From Heterostelium multicystogenum (Eukaryota > Evosea > Eumycetozoa > Acytosteliales > Acytosteliaceae), in the NCBI GenBank assembly GCA_003667245.1, contig RCNN01000091.1, positions 1 to 64,000 on the forward strand: a DNA stretch of 64,000 nucleotides, in the 5' to 3' direction. The position numbers were made by a program, and so were the translations under genes. Below the pieces are notes generated by a model, which made no database searches, had not been told where the DNA came from, and saw only the letters and a list, made by a program, of their open reading frames with translations. Below are positions 34,170 through 45,333 of the stretch, one piece after another. The stretch's first letter is position 1. Each line of letters starts with the position of its first letter.

Positions 34170-35128
34170 CTAAAATTTAAAGTAGGTGCTTGAGTGCTCT
34201 CAGTAATTTAATAGGATTTAATTAATAGACTCTGGTCATTCTCAAATCTTCGATTGATCTAATTTAAAAAATTTGTAAAAAATAATTTTAAATAAAATTA
34301 ATCTTAATTTTTAAAAACTCACACCAATTATGGATGATCAAACTTGAAACTGGTGTGAAAAAAACTAATGAGGGTTACAAAACGAATGTTGTGTGTTTGA
34401 TTCCATTCTCGTCATCACGATCGAACCATCGATAAAACCAAAAAAAAAACAACAACACCACCACCAAAAAAACAAAAACACCCTGATTATCGTTGAGTGA
34501 GAGTTTATAAAATTTGCTCAACTCAGGGATTGGCAAAGCAAAAACACTAGGTGTTTCCTCCTATCCTATCCTTTCCAATCAACAACATCATATTGTTCCA
34601 CAGCCGTCTGCTCAAATGTTCTTTCACAATATTATTGTGGTACATATTCAATTTCGTGAAGACATTCAAGGTTAACACCAGCAATCACTTTCAATTTGGC
34701 TTGTTTTTTGGGTTTTGTTCATTTCAGACTTTTAAAGTACTTGAGTCATTATTATTAGTATTATTACATTACATTAAAAAATTCTGGTACTACTTGTTGT
34801 AATTTAGAAAGGTATTGGTTTTATGTTAATGAAAAAAAGGATGGTTATATTCATTGATTGAATCACCTAACTGATTTAATATAACCAAATAACCTAATTT
34901 AATTTGACCATCAATAGACAGACAAGCATGGAGTTAGTTATGATACTTGACCATTCATGTATAAAGTTAAGGGATAGTCAGTTAATGCACTTGTAGATTG
35001 TCCAAAATATCTTTCATCTTAACTCAAAATGAAATTTGGAAATTTATTGATACTTTGCAAGATTCTTGTTGATTTTTTATGTAGTCAAACAGCTTCTGTC
35101 AGCATTACAAAAAGCTATTGTCTGTAAC
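34170..35128. other. Spacer, partly coding-like
   Basis: Contains the possible upstream exons of the gene ending at 34062 (about 34190-34440). The remainder (34450-35128) is A/T-rich, with poly-A/CCACCA runs near 34440-34480 and no recognisable gene. Confidence 0.35.
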
Positions 35129-36309
35129 TTAATCTTCTTCTTCGTCTTCTAATTCTTCAACATCAACATCAGCATCAGCATCCTCAGCATCAATTTCATT
35201 GTGTTCTTCTACATTTTGATTTGCAGTTTTGTCAACATTTGTGGTTGATTGGGGTTGACGTTGGAAATCAAAATATTTCCTCAGTTGATTGAGCATAGAG
35301 GTGAAAAATGAAGAGAGCTCACCTTTCTCACCATTGGAGCGCTCAAAGAAGTTTTTCTGGCTAGACAAGATTGATTGGAGATCGATCCACTCTAGGGAGA
35401 TTTGGTCGGTGTGTTTCAAAATTCGTTTTGTCAACATCCAAGAACTTCTGTGGTATTGAATCATCATAGTCAGTCTTGTACAGGAAAAGTATGTATTTGG
35501 AATGGGGATACCAGATCTTTGGAGTCTTGACAGACTCGAGTGTTTCTGCAATCTCGGGAATACGCTCACTGAAAATGAATGCAGTCTCTTCGTTGAATTC
35601 TCTAAACTGCTGTTTGGCAGGCGGTTTCACCGTTCTCGACCTTTCCACCAAAGGGAAGGTTAGACCGTTGGCATAATCGAGGCCTTGTACTTCTTCTTGT
35701 GTCTCCGATCTTCGCATCCAAGAAGTACCATTATTTTCCTTCAACTTCACTGTAAACAAGAATACCAGAGGCCTAAGATGCATGTTTAGTTTCCCGCAAT
35801 TTGGGTTCAATCGAATTATTATTGCCTACCTTGAATTGATTTATATGTGATGGCGGAAGTTGATATACAATCTCATTCATGGTTTCATGAAGTTTGGAAA
35901 ATCTTTCCCTTCTTTGGCTTCTTTGGTTTCTTTTTCATTGGCAGGGTGTTGTTGCTGGTTGGTTCTTGCTGCTGTTGTTGTGTTTGATTTTGATAGGTTT
36001 GATTGTTTTGTTGGTGATACTGTTGATACTGCTGATATTGTTGATAGGGATGGTTCATCTGAGTTTGATTGATTCGGTGGAGCTGCTTTTCTTTTCTTTT
36101 GGTGATGTATTTTTTTCTTCTGTGGTTGTTGTTGGCCACCTTGGTACTGTTGTTGCATGTACATCTGTTGGACAGCATTCTGAAGAGGTTGATCCAACAA
36201 TTTGTTATTTCTAAAATTATCAAATCGGTTCTGTTGATTATACAGTAGTTGCTGTTGGTCTCTATATTGTACATTCTGGAGGTATGGATTTTGATATTGG
36301 TTATAGTGC

Positions 36310-36341
<32 letters not shown>

Positions 36342-36951
36342 TTGTTGTTGTTGTTGGTATTGATGGTGTTGGTATTGTTGATGGGTGGAACTGGTTGTTT
36401 TGATAAAATTGTCGGATACCACTATCGCAAATGCATTTCCAGTGTTTTGGAAATTGTTACAATGATTTCCACGAGTAAATTTAGATATCTGATGTTCATT
36501 GTTATTATTATTATTATTGTTATTGTACTGTATATCATTGTTATTCTGGATATATTGATTTGATTGTATCTGAAATCATTTGCTTTGTTATTTTGCATGT
36601 TGTTGTATTTATTGAAGTTGTTCATGTTTTGGTGATGATATTGTTGTTGTTGACGTAGCTGATTAAGATAATCTTGCTCCTGTTGGTATATGTTTAAACC
36701 ATTGGATTGCATTGGCTGTTGTTGCTGGTGCTCTTGTCGCTGCTGCTGTTGTTGTTGTGTTGTTGATGTTGTTGTGATTGATGCTGATGCATTTTGTCGA
36801 ATAGCTTTTTATTTTTTTTAATCTTCTTTATTCCTTTAGAAGCGGTGATGTTTATCTTTTGTTTGTCCGAAGTTACTTCAACACCTTGATCATTGTTATT
36901 ATTATTACTACTACTACTACTATTGTTCCTTTTAGTGGATCTCTTTGCCAT
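35129..36951 (-). CDS. Q/N-rich protein of unknown function
   Basis: The start at 36951 gives MAKRSTKRNNSSSSSNNNNN, a Lys-rich patch GIKKIKKNKKLFDKMHQHQ, then long Gln/Asn/His tracts (36700-36230, including about 15 consecutive Gln codons at 36316-36360). After PQKKKIHHQKKRKAA, a structured part follows: LHETMNEIVYQLPPSHINQF near 35860, RPLVFLFTVKLKENNGTSWM near 35780, YANGLTFPLVERSRTVKPPA, RIPEIAETLESVKTPKIWYP and KYILFLYKTDYDDSIPQKF. The end is an acidic tail (DADVDVEELEDEEED). Frame slips near 36700, 36500, 36250, 35880 and 35400, and a probable intron near 35830. The basic patches suggest a nuclear protein. I do not recognise the folded domain. Confidence 0.6.
36316..36360. repeat. CAG/CAA (polyGln-coding) tract
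   Basis: Read on the minus strand this is about 15 Gln codons mixing CAA and CAG inside the Q/N-rich gene. Confidence 0.85.
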
Positions 36952-37683
36952 ACTGTAATGGTTTTGATATAGATGCGTTTGTTGTTGTAAGTTTAATTTA
37001 TTAAGAACTGAACCACTGTAGTTACTTTGAAGTAGCGCCGTGAATCTATACATAAATATACTCAATAGCAACAAACAAACAGACAAACAAATAAACCAAA
37101 TACAAATATTATATAACAATAGGTGATAGATGTTTAGAAAGTAAATCCTGCCAATCAATGGATTATTTATTATTGTGTCAAAAATTTAAAAATTTGAAAA
37201 CGAACGATGTGTGAAAGGAACCACAATACTGGAAAGTTGCTTCCCCTGAAAGGTATTTGATTTGTGTCTATTTTAAAATCATAGAAATGTATTGAGAGAT
37301 AGAGAGAGTTGAGATACTCACACAAGCTATTATTGATCGATGTTAAGTAGATAAAAGACACTAGTATAGTTATATTTGATTGATTGGAATAATAAAAAAT
37401 ACTTTAAAGAAATTGGATAATGTTAATTTCATCAGATTGAAACATAAAATGAGTGTCCTTCTTTTCGTTAACCAATATTGGTTATTAATATTCCTTTTTC
37501 GGATATCTGATTTGGGGGTATGAATGGAGTCAGTTAGCTGAAAAAGGATATAAAATTTTTAATCAGAATTTTAATTTGATTGTTCACCAAATTGAGCAGA
37601 TAAGTGTATAGTGACTGACTGACTGACAGACAGATTTGGTTTAGTTGAAAACCATTGTGTTATCTAATTATATTTGATAGATA
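36952..37683. other. Divergent spacer upstream of INTS2
   Basis: The 732-base spacer lies between two divergently transcribed genes. AT-rich; short minus-strand frames at 36952-37361 look like 5' leader or chance. GACTGACTGACTGACAGACAGA at 37612-37633 is a short simple repeat. Confidence 0.4.
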
Positions 37684-40600
37684 ATGTATATATTCGATTT
37701 GTTGTTGGAAGGTGATTACCTTGGCTTGATCGACAAGTTGATTGAAATCGATCAAATCAAACAGATCAAAGCAAGGAATACACCTTTAAACAACAAGAGC
37801 AGTAATAATAATAATAATATTTGGTGGTGGCAGTCAAGAGAATAGCAACGATGTCTACGATGAGTATGAGATATGTCTGTCGTATCTGGTCGAGTTGGCC
37901 ACAACCAACCAGTCACTCTCTGAGATCAAGGAGGTCTTGCACGCCAACTCACCAAAGATGTCTATACACATGTCGATGTCACTCACCAGAATCACACAGT
38001 ATCAGTGCATTGATACCCAGCCATTTTCACAACTTTATACAAGAGGAAATTCAAGCTAGAAAGAAGCTATCACATGTAGGTGTCGCTCCTTCAAAGGTCT
38101 AGACTACACTAGTGCAAATGTCGACATAACTAACTAATTTACTAAATTCAATTCAATTCAATTCAATTCAACCTATGGTATGTCCGACTTCTATAATATA
38201 GCTGGATAAGAAGACTACTTTAATAGAGGTTACAGAGAATGTTGGCGATGTTTTCGAGAATGGTGATTTGGCGATCAAGCTGCGACTGGCCCTGAGTGAT
38301 CTAGTAGGCTTGCTTGACTACTCTGATCGGCAGCAGGAGCTGAGGAAGCAACAGCAGCACGCGATGCAACTGGAAACGATGCACAAGTATGAGTCTTCGA
38401 TATTGGATATACCTATCTACCAAGAGGAGCTATGTTTTATGCTACCTTTTATTTCATTCAAGTTTCATGATATCATTAGCTTCAATGTATGTACGAGTGC
38501 GTGCGACGAAAACAAGATGATCATGGCTAACGACCTAGGACTCTTTAGAATATGATAGTAGCTTTGCTATATTTGAATCAAGCACCGAAACTGATGCATA
38601 TACTGTTGATCAACCATCCATTGTCCTTCAAGGAGATTGTAGAAGATATTATACTCAAGTCGATCGAGTTGGTCGGTTTTGAAAAGATCAAGAAGATACT
38701 GCTGGAGTTGTGCAAGCTATCGAGATTTGTTGCGACATTCATTCGGTCCAAGTTGATCGAATTGACAGTGATGCCCGAGTTGATATTTACCATCACTACG
38801 CAAATCATCAGTGACGACATCAGCTTCTTGAGTAATATTATTGTAAATAGACAGGAATACCAGTGGATTAAAGATTATATATCACAGAGAGAATCGCCTT
38901 CATTCAATGAAATCAGAGATCGATTACTATCAATGGTATGTATCTGTCAACCAAGTTGGTCGTGATGCAAAAAGGTATCGCTTACTTATGTAGTCTATTG
39001 TGGATAACTGCAGCTGGACAAGTCCATTAATCAAATGAATACAGAGTCCGTAGAGAGCACACCTTCAGCCAGTATTCAATCGAGCATGACAGTGCAGTCG
39101 ATTGTTAGAATATACTGTGGAATGGCAGGTGTCCTTGGCATCAAGTTGAGTGGCGCAGAGATAACGGCAACACTGCAGCTCATCGACAGGTTTAAAAGCA
39201 AATCCTTCTCAAGAATATATCTATGCTTCCTACTGGTAATCGAGGGATTGCTTCGAATTATTCAACCCGTAAGTAGGTGACACCAGACAATGCTAAGCAT
39301 TGCGCACTAACACAACTCCTCTGTGCATACACAGAAAAGAATATCAGAGTGCTTTAATAATATATTGAAGACCAACAGCTGCGATGATTTGCTGTTGTTG
39401 ATATCGATCTATTTCCACACCAGACAGCTTCAGAATATTGTTGTCATTGTGAAGAATATACTTGGATTCAGACCGTCGATTCACACCGAGAGTTTGAATC
39501 AAATCGGTGAGTTGCTGACCAAAAGACATATTCCCAGAGGCATTGGTCGCACTCAAGGCATCGCTTCTTCCCACTACCGACCATCTTTCCAATGGAAACA
39601 TCTCTAATATTTCGAGTGGAGTTGATAACAATACCTCGATGATGTGCATCTATCATTTGCTGAGTGAACGCATCTTTGAAAAAGTATGAAACCGACATTG
39701 GTCAATGGATATGGACTCAAACACTCAAGGCATCTACACCCATACACTATCTACTTCCTTCATGCTTAGATAAGCTTATCAAAAAGTAACATTGGTCTCA
39801 GTTGGCTTGTCCAACAATCATTGCAGTAATAGGTACTAACTAACAAACTAACTTGTTGTCATTATAGTATTATTGAGCCTACGATTCAAACCAATACACC
39901 TTTGTTCTATATGAAGAGAATATCAGAGTGGACAATATCATCATTGTTTGTCCCATCAAAGCAGACTCCAGTTGTTGTACAGGTGCTTGTTGTCTACTTT
40001 GTACTTCGATACAATGATAGCGTAATGAAATTTTAAAACCGAACAATCTTTAAAGCAAAAGACAACTTCAATCTTAATTGAAACAACTCAATGTAAGTCT
40101 TATAATATGAGCAAGACACCAGGTAGATATGTAATACTAAGTATTTCTCATTTGAAATTCGATACCACTGCTACAGTAAAAGAGTACTCAGATGAATTCC
40201 TCTCAAAGCTTCCTATTCAAAGTTGTTTAAATACAATCCAAACCAATGTAAAGGATTACTTTTACATAATTCCACCATTCTTTTATTTGGTTAGCTCACA
40301 GTTCCCTCAGTTGTTCAATGTTTCTTTGCTCCTAGAGGAAGAGGAGAGACATACTAACTCTATCTCCACTATAAACTATATTCCCCAGTATTTCAAACAG
40401 TCGCTGTATCCCAAGAATGCAGACAGCAAATATCTCATCAAAATATTCCAAAAGACGACTGAGCAGCCAACAACAACATACCTTATACTCAGCTATCTCA
40501 ACACTTTGCCAGACTCTAGTCTGACCCCACTTGTTGTTCCACTGGTGCAACATCTGCTTCCAATATTGATCGAAAACTTCCAACAACCAGCTATCGATGG

Positions 40601-41752
40601 AATCATACCATTGTTTATTGAAATATGGAGCAGGTCGTTCCCACTTGACCAAACTAATATCGCGCTAAAGACTATCAATGTATTTACCAGTTTGGAGAGC
40701 AGTAATGCAAGTGGTGTTGCTGCAGCACAATACACACATACTGACGTTGTCAATGATCCCCTTCTCGTGTTTCGATCACACCCAACCGTATTCCACTGCC
40801 CTTCCCTTTTTAAAATACTTCTACACGTACTCTATTTCTACATGATGTCTTCAAAGAAGTATCTACAAAACTGTATATCGATTGCCCCAATTGGAAGTGG
40901 ACGACAGGAGGAAGATAACAACACTGATACTCACACAGGAGAGCTCTATCATTCAGCTGTTACTAGAGCTGTGTATTGTCGACCGAATAGAGCTGGAGCC
41001 AAAGCAGTCCTTTACTGCAGCCGATATTGAGGAGATACGATGCAACATATGCAATTTCATTCATCAACTCTTCATTGAAAAACCACTATTAATCAAGCTG
41101 GTCCACTTCCAAGGTTACTCTGCTCAGCTTCTTCCAATCACTGTTACACATATCCCATCGATGCACATATGTTTGACTTTATCCCTGAGCTCCTGAGTCA
41201 ACCACATCTCGATAAGCAGGTATTCTCAATTCAACTCTCTGCATTCCTGGCAGAGCGATATCCCATTCCCAAAAGCTTGCGTATATGCCGGTATGCACTA
41301 GGGCGAATTGCCCACAATCTTGGTGTGAACTTGGCCTCAAATAACAACAACACCACCTCCAATACTGTCAGATCTGATTTTGAAAAAGATAGCTTCATCA
41401 AAAAGATACTTCCTTCAATGACAAGAATAGCAAAAACCTACCCACTTCTTGCAGAGGACTGTTTACAGATATTAACTGAACAACTACCAAACAAACAGAT
41501 TTGAATAACAACAATAATAACATCAATATTAATAATGGAACTAATAGCAACGGTAACTATATTAATAGTAGTAACAGCAATGGATCCTCCAATAATTCTC
41601 AGAATATTTGTACAACACCAACACTCGACCAACAACAACCTATGAATATTAATGTAAATGTAATGCCATGGATAAAAGTAAATGATAAAGATAATATCCA
41701 AACAGATATTCACCAAGCAATTCAAATTATCATTAGGAATATCACTAAATAA
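37684..41752 (+). CDS. ints2: Integrator complex subunit 2 (INTS2)
   Basis: INTS2 is a helical-repeat subunit of Integrator, the nuclear complex that cleaves snRNA and other Pol II transcripts. Recognised blocks: SIVRIYCGMAGVLGIKLSGA near 39090; DDLLLLISIYFHTRQLQNIV near 39375, which parallels the human LLLMAIHFHSNQL block; MCIYHLLSERIFEKY and WIWTQTLKASTPIHYLLPSC near 39640-39760; and the C-terminal FIEKPLLIKLVHFQGYSAQL near 41075, HIPSMHICLDFIPELLSQP, RYPIPKSLRICRYALGRIAH and AKTYPLLAEDCLQIL. Introns: 38076-38201, 38936-39013, 39269-39334 and 39786-39867. An Asn-rich tail ends IHQAIQIIIRNITK at 41752. About eight frame slips (for example 37820, 38550, 39530, 40900, 41170 and 41505). Its presence supports an Integrator complex in dictyostelids. 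Confidence 0.9.
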
Positions 41753-41895
41753 ATATATTCAAAACAAATCATACAACAGTTCAAGATCATATGAAAATAC
41801 TGGTTTTATTCCTAATGTTATATTAAAAATCTACTATTGAATTTCAATAACAAAAATTATAAAGTGCTGAACAAAAATCCTGTAATAATACAAAA

Positions 41896-43633
41896 TTAGT
41901 ATTTAGTTATTAAATCGAATAGATTAGAAATGATAATTACTTCGTATTCTTGAGTTGTCATTTTCTCTTGGTCCTCTTCAGTTACTTGAGTGATTGGTTT
42001 TTGTATTCGCCAATATTAACCTCTGGAAGATTTTCTAATTTCACTTTCTTGGGTGGATTTGTCATCGATCCTATATCATCAGAAGGTTCTCTCTTTTTAA
42101 GTTGATCACTATCTTTATCCTTATCCTTTTCCTTTTCCTTATCTTTATCCTTATCATATCCTCCTTAAAATGTTTATTTATATCTAGATTTAGAAAATAT
42201 TAGTATCAAATAAAAAAAAGATATTAAATATAAATATCAATCTTTCTACATACATTCTAAAATAGACTTTCTCGTCTACAGGTTTCGTTTTTGCTGGAAT
42301 AATATTAAGTGGTGGTTGTTTTCTCTATTTTTTACAGTTTCTGAGGTTGACATAAGTATAATATCAATGGATTGAGTTAGTTATATCAAATAATATGGAT
42401 TTAATGTAAAAATATATCATACAGTTGATGCTTTTGATTGGGCAATAGCTTTCCAACTCAGATGGTTTGGTTATTGTTGAAATGAGCCAAGGTGGTACTG
42501 AGACTCCTGTTTTTTTACTAAAATAGAACTGGGTCAATAAAATGATCAAACCTTATAATCCTATAGTAATATTTACATTTCTTTTTTTACAGTTGATGGT
42601 AATAATACACCATCTACATTGTCAGAGTCAAAGATCTCAACATAAAATTCCAAATTTTTGAGCTGATGGATCTATCCAACCTTCTTACACCTGTATTACT
42701 GTTGTTATTATTATTTGCTTGATGAGCTTGATGTAAAATGCACCACTAAATTATAATGAAATGTTGATTAGCAAAACTACTTTATCAAAGATGATTGTGG
42801 TTCAAAATCAAACTTACACTGGCTTTGTAAAACCTGCATTGGAGTTTCGTGTTGATTATGGAGCCGCTATTTGTTGCGGTTTGTGTATCATTTGCTAGAT
42901 CTCTTGCGAAAAGTGGGATCTGCATACCCTCTGTCTTCTTTAGTTGATCGATGATCTTCTTGATCTGTGCAAACTGGTCAGTGTTAGCACGCTGTGTCTC
43001 AGCATTGATTACCTCCTGTGGAGTACCACCCACACGAGTCGCATTCGAGTGAACCTTCCATCGTCAATAGCTTTTGGGATGTCATATGCTGAGAACATCT
43101 TCGAGCAGTTGGTGCAACGGTAGCTCTGGAGATCGAGCTTCTTTGCTTTTTGTTCATCGAGTTTGCGTCTGATCTTGAACAATCTGAGCTTAAGCACATC
43201 GATAAAGAACTTGTAGTCGATGAACCACAGAACAACGTTGGTGGCACGATCACCTGGTCCTTTTCGGTTCGACTTTGATTTCCTGTGATTTTAGTAGCAT
43301 ATCATTCTTTAGATCGCTCAGTACCTTGCGTACGAATTTGGTCGGCAATCTTAGTTTCAACGCCAAGTCTTCATCTCTAACTCTGTAAATTAGTTAGTAT
43401 TGTGTTGTGTTTTTCTATCTAGAGTATCAAATGATGAAAAGATAGAAGTATCAAGAATGCCACGCTAGCAGTAGTAGTATTAGCAGCAGCAGCAGCAATC
43501 GTTTGGTTTTACCTTTTTTTCTCTCTTAATAATGGCATCTACAACTACGATATGTTCGTCCTGGTAGAATGCCTCTTATAATCAATTTAACAAGATCATC
43601 TAGAATAATATAGATATTTGAGGATGATGACAT
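41896..43633 (-). CDS. gtf2e1: Transcription factor IIE alpha subunit (TFIIE-alpha)
   Basis: TFIIE-alpha helps recruit and regulate TFIIH at Pol II promoters. The start at 43633 gives MSSSSNIYIILDDLVKLIIR, then FYQDEHIVVVDAIIKREKK, the winged-helix N-terminus; an intron at about 43512-43383 follows. The domain continues DEDLALKLRLPTKFVRKVLS, DLKNDMLLKSQEIKV and VLWFIDYKFFIDVLKLRLFK near 43215. The zinc ribbon is SYRCTNCSKMFSAYDI .. FTCDSCGWY (43125-43030). A helix NTDQFAQIKKIIDQLKKTEG follows. The C-terminal end KPITQVTEEDQEKMTTQEYE then VIISNLFDLITKY mirrors the conserved acidic C-terminus that binds TFIIH. A KDKDKEKEKDKDKD tract lies near 42130. Several introns and slips sit between 42190 and 42780, where the reading is uncertain. 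Confidence 0.87.
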
Positions 43634-44271
43634 TGAAATCCACAAGACACCTTAAGACTATCAACAACAACAATAATTGATTGATGTGTTATGTATGATA
43701 TAATAATATCGAAAGAATGACCAACGACTTCTACAGTTTGCTCTTTTCTTTATCCTCTGTCTGCTACTAGTTATTGCACTGATTTAAATTCTTAACAATC
43801 TCTCAATTGTATTTATTATTATTATTATTATTGGTTAGTTAGTTAGTTAATGTTGTCTATCTCAAATTTATCTTTCAACAAAAAGATCTCTACAGTCTAA
43901 TGATCATCAACATCAACAATACTTTAATTTATAATTTAAAAAACACTCACCATTCCTTTCCCCAATTTTCAAAATTACAAAAAAAAAAAACAAAATAATT
44001 TTTAAAACATAGTTATTTCTCAGACGAAGTAAAAGTACAATTTGATTCAATTTATGTGATTGATTTTGGAGTTATAATTATTAATGATATTTCTGGTATT
44101 AAAGTGGAAAAGAGGCAATGAGAACTAGCAAACACTGCATCAATATGTGAAGAAGCTATCGTTGATCAATCAATAATTTGTAAAAATGTAATTCTTTGAA
44201 ACTTGACTCGTTTTGCAAGGTGTCTGTCTAAAACTAGTGGAGTGAGACTAAAGGTTGATCTATTTGAAAAA
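43634..44271. other. Divergent spacer
   Basis: Between the starts of TFIIE-alpha and the methyltransferase gene. AT-rich with (ATT)n near 43815-43830 and an A-run near 43980-43990. No gene seen. Confidence 0.45.
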
Positions 44272-45299
44272 ATGTTTGATTTATCTGATTTTGCAAAAGT
44301 TAACAAACTCTGACTCTGAAGATGAGTCTGATAAAGCTAAACAATGAGCAACAATATGAAGAGGAAACAGCTAACTATACATGATGAAGTATGCTAAACA
44401 ACAAACAATAATTGGAGTCATGCATGACTTGATGTTGCTAAAAACCTAACTAATCTTCTTCTGGATGTCATTGTTCTGATAGATACTTACGATTAGGGAG
44501 TTTCACTTTAGTACGACAAATGCTGGATATGTTTGGCCTTCTACATTCTTCATTTATCGACTATATACTGGCACACCGAGATATGTTCAAAGACAAACGC
44601 ATCATCGAGTTGGGCACTGGCACTGGGGTACTCTCATTGTTCTTAAAGGTAAGTCGACATTCTAGCAAGCTATCTATACCCAAAAGAGGGTAATGATCTG
44701 AATCTAATAAGAGCTTGACTTGATAAAGAGAAAAGGATTCAATATAACATCAAGTGATATCGATGAGAAAGATGTAACAGAGAATAACGAATACAATCAG
44801 AGTATAAATAACCTTAAAATATGATCATATACCTCGTATGTATCCTTTAGCATTGACCACTCATAGATACCTTTATTAATTACCCATTATAATCAAAAAC
44901 AGATACTTGGGGAGACAAGTTCCCTGAAGAATTAAATAACTTTGATGTTGTTATAGCTAGTGATATTATATTATGTATGTCTCAAAGATTGACTGTAATG
45001 AACAGAGTGAATCAAGAGTTAGTCGAGTTTGTACTAATAGATTGTTATTGTAGATGTTTTCATACTTTGAAAAGTTAATGATTACACTTAGACAGTTGAT
45101 GGATAACAAACCTGGAGCATTCATGGTAATGTCTTACAAGAGAAAGCTTTACGATTCAAAGAAGTTCTTTGTACTGCTACAGGAGAATGATTTTGAATAT
45201 GAAATGGTCGAGTCAAAAGACGTGGATCATTCGAAAGAAACAACCAAACTCCCTACCAAACAAAAGTATAGATCCCAAAGATATCGTCCTTTAAAATAA
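44272..45299 (+). CDS. METTL21-like protein methyltransferase (Methyltransf_16)
   Basis: SAM-dependent methyltransferase of the METTL21/22 lysine methyltransferase group. The start at 44272 gives MFDLSDFAKVN, then an acidic stretch SDSEDESDKAK and, after an intron ending near 44496, FSTTNAGYVWPST. The SAM motif I is RIIELGTGTGVLSLFLK at about 44602-44648. A GTAAGT intron follows; the next exon carries KGFNITSSDIDEKDVTENNE (acidic loop). DTWGDKFPEELNNFDVVIAS then DIILY, near 44900-44972, is the post-II/motif IV region (D-x-x-x-A-S-D-x-x-Y). The C-terminal part MVMSYKRKLYDSKKFFVLLQ matches the family ending. Slips near 44325, 44550 and 45000. The protein substrate is unknown. Confidence 0.8.
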
Positions 45300-45333
45300 T
45301 AATAATAAATAATAAATTAAATATCATCTTTAT

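Noticed and set aside
36249..36563. Plus-strand polyleucine ORF
   Set aside because: It is the complement of the polyglutamine tract of the Q/N-rich gene.
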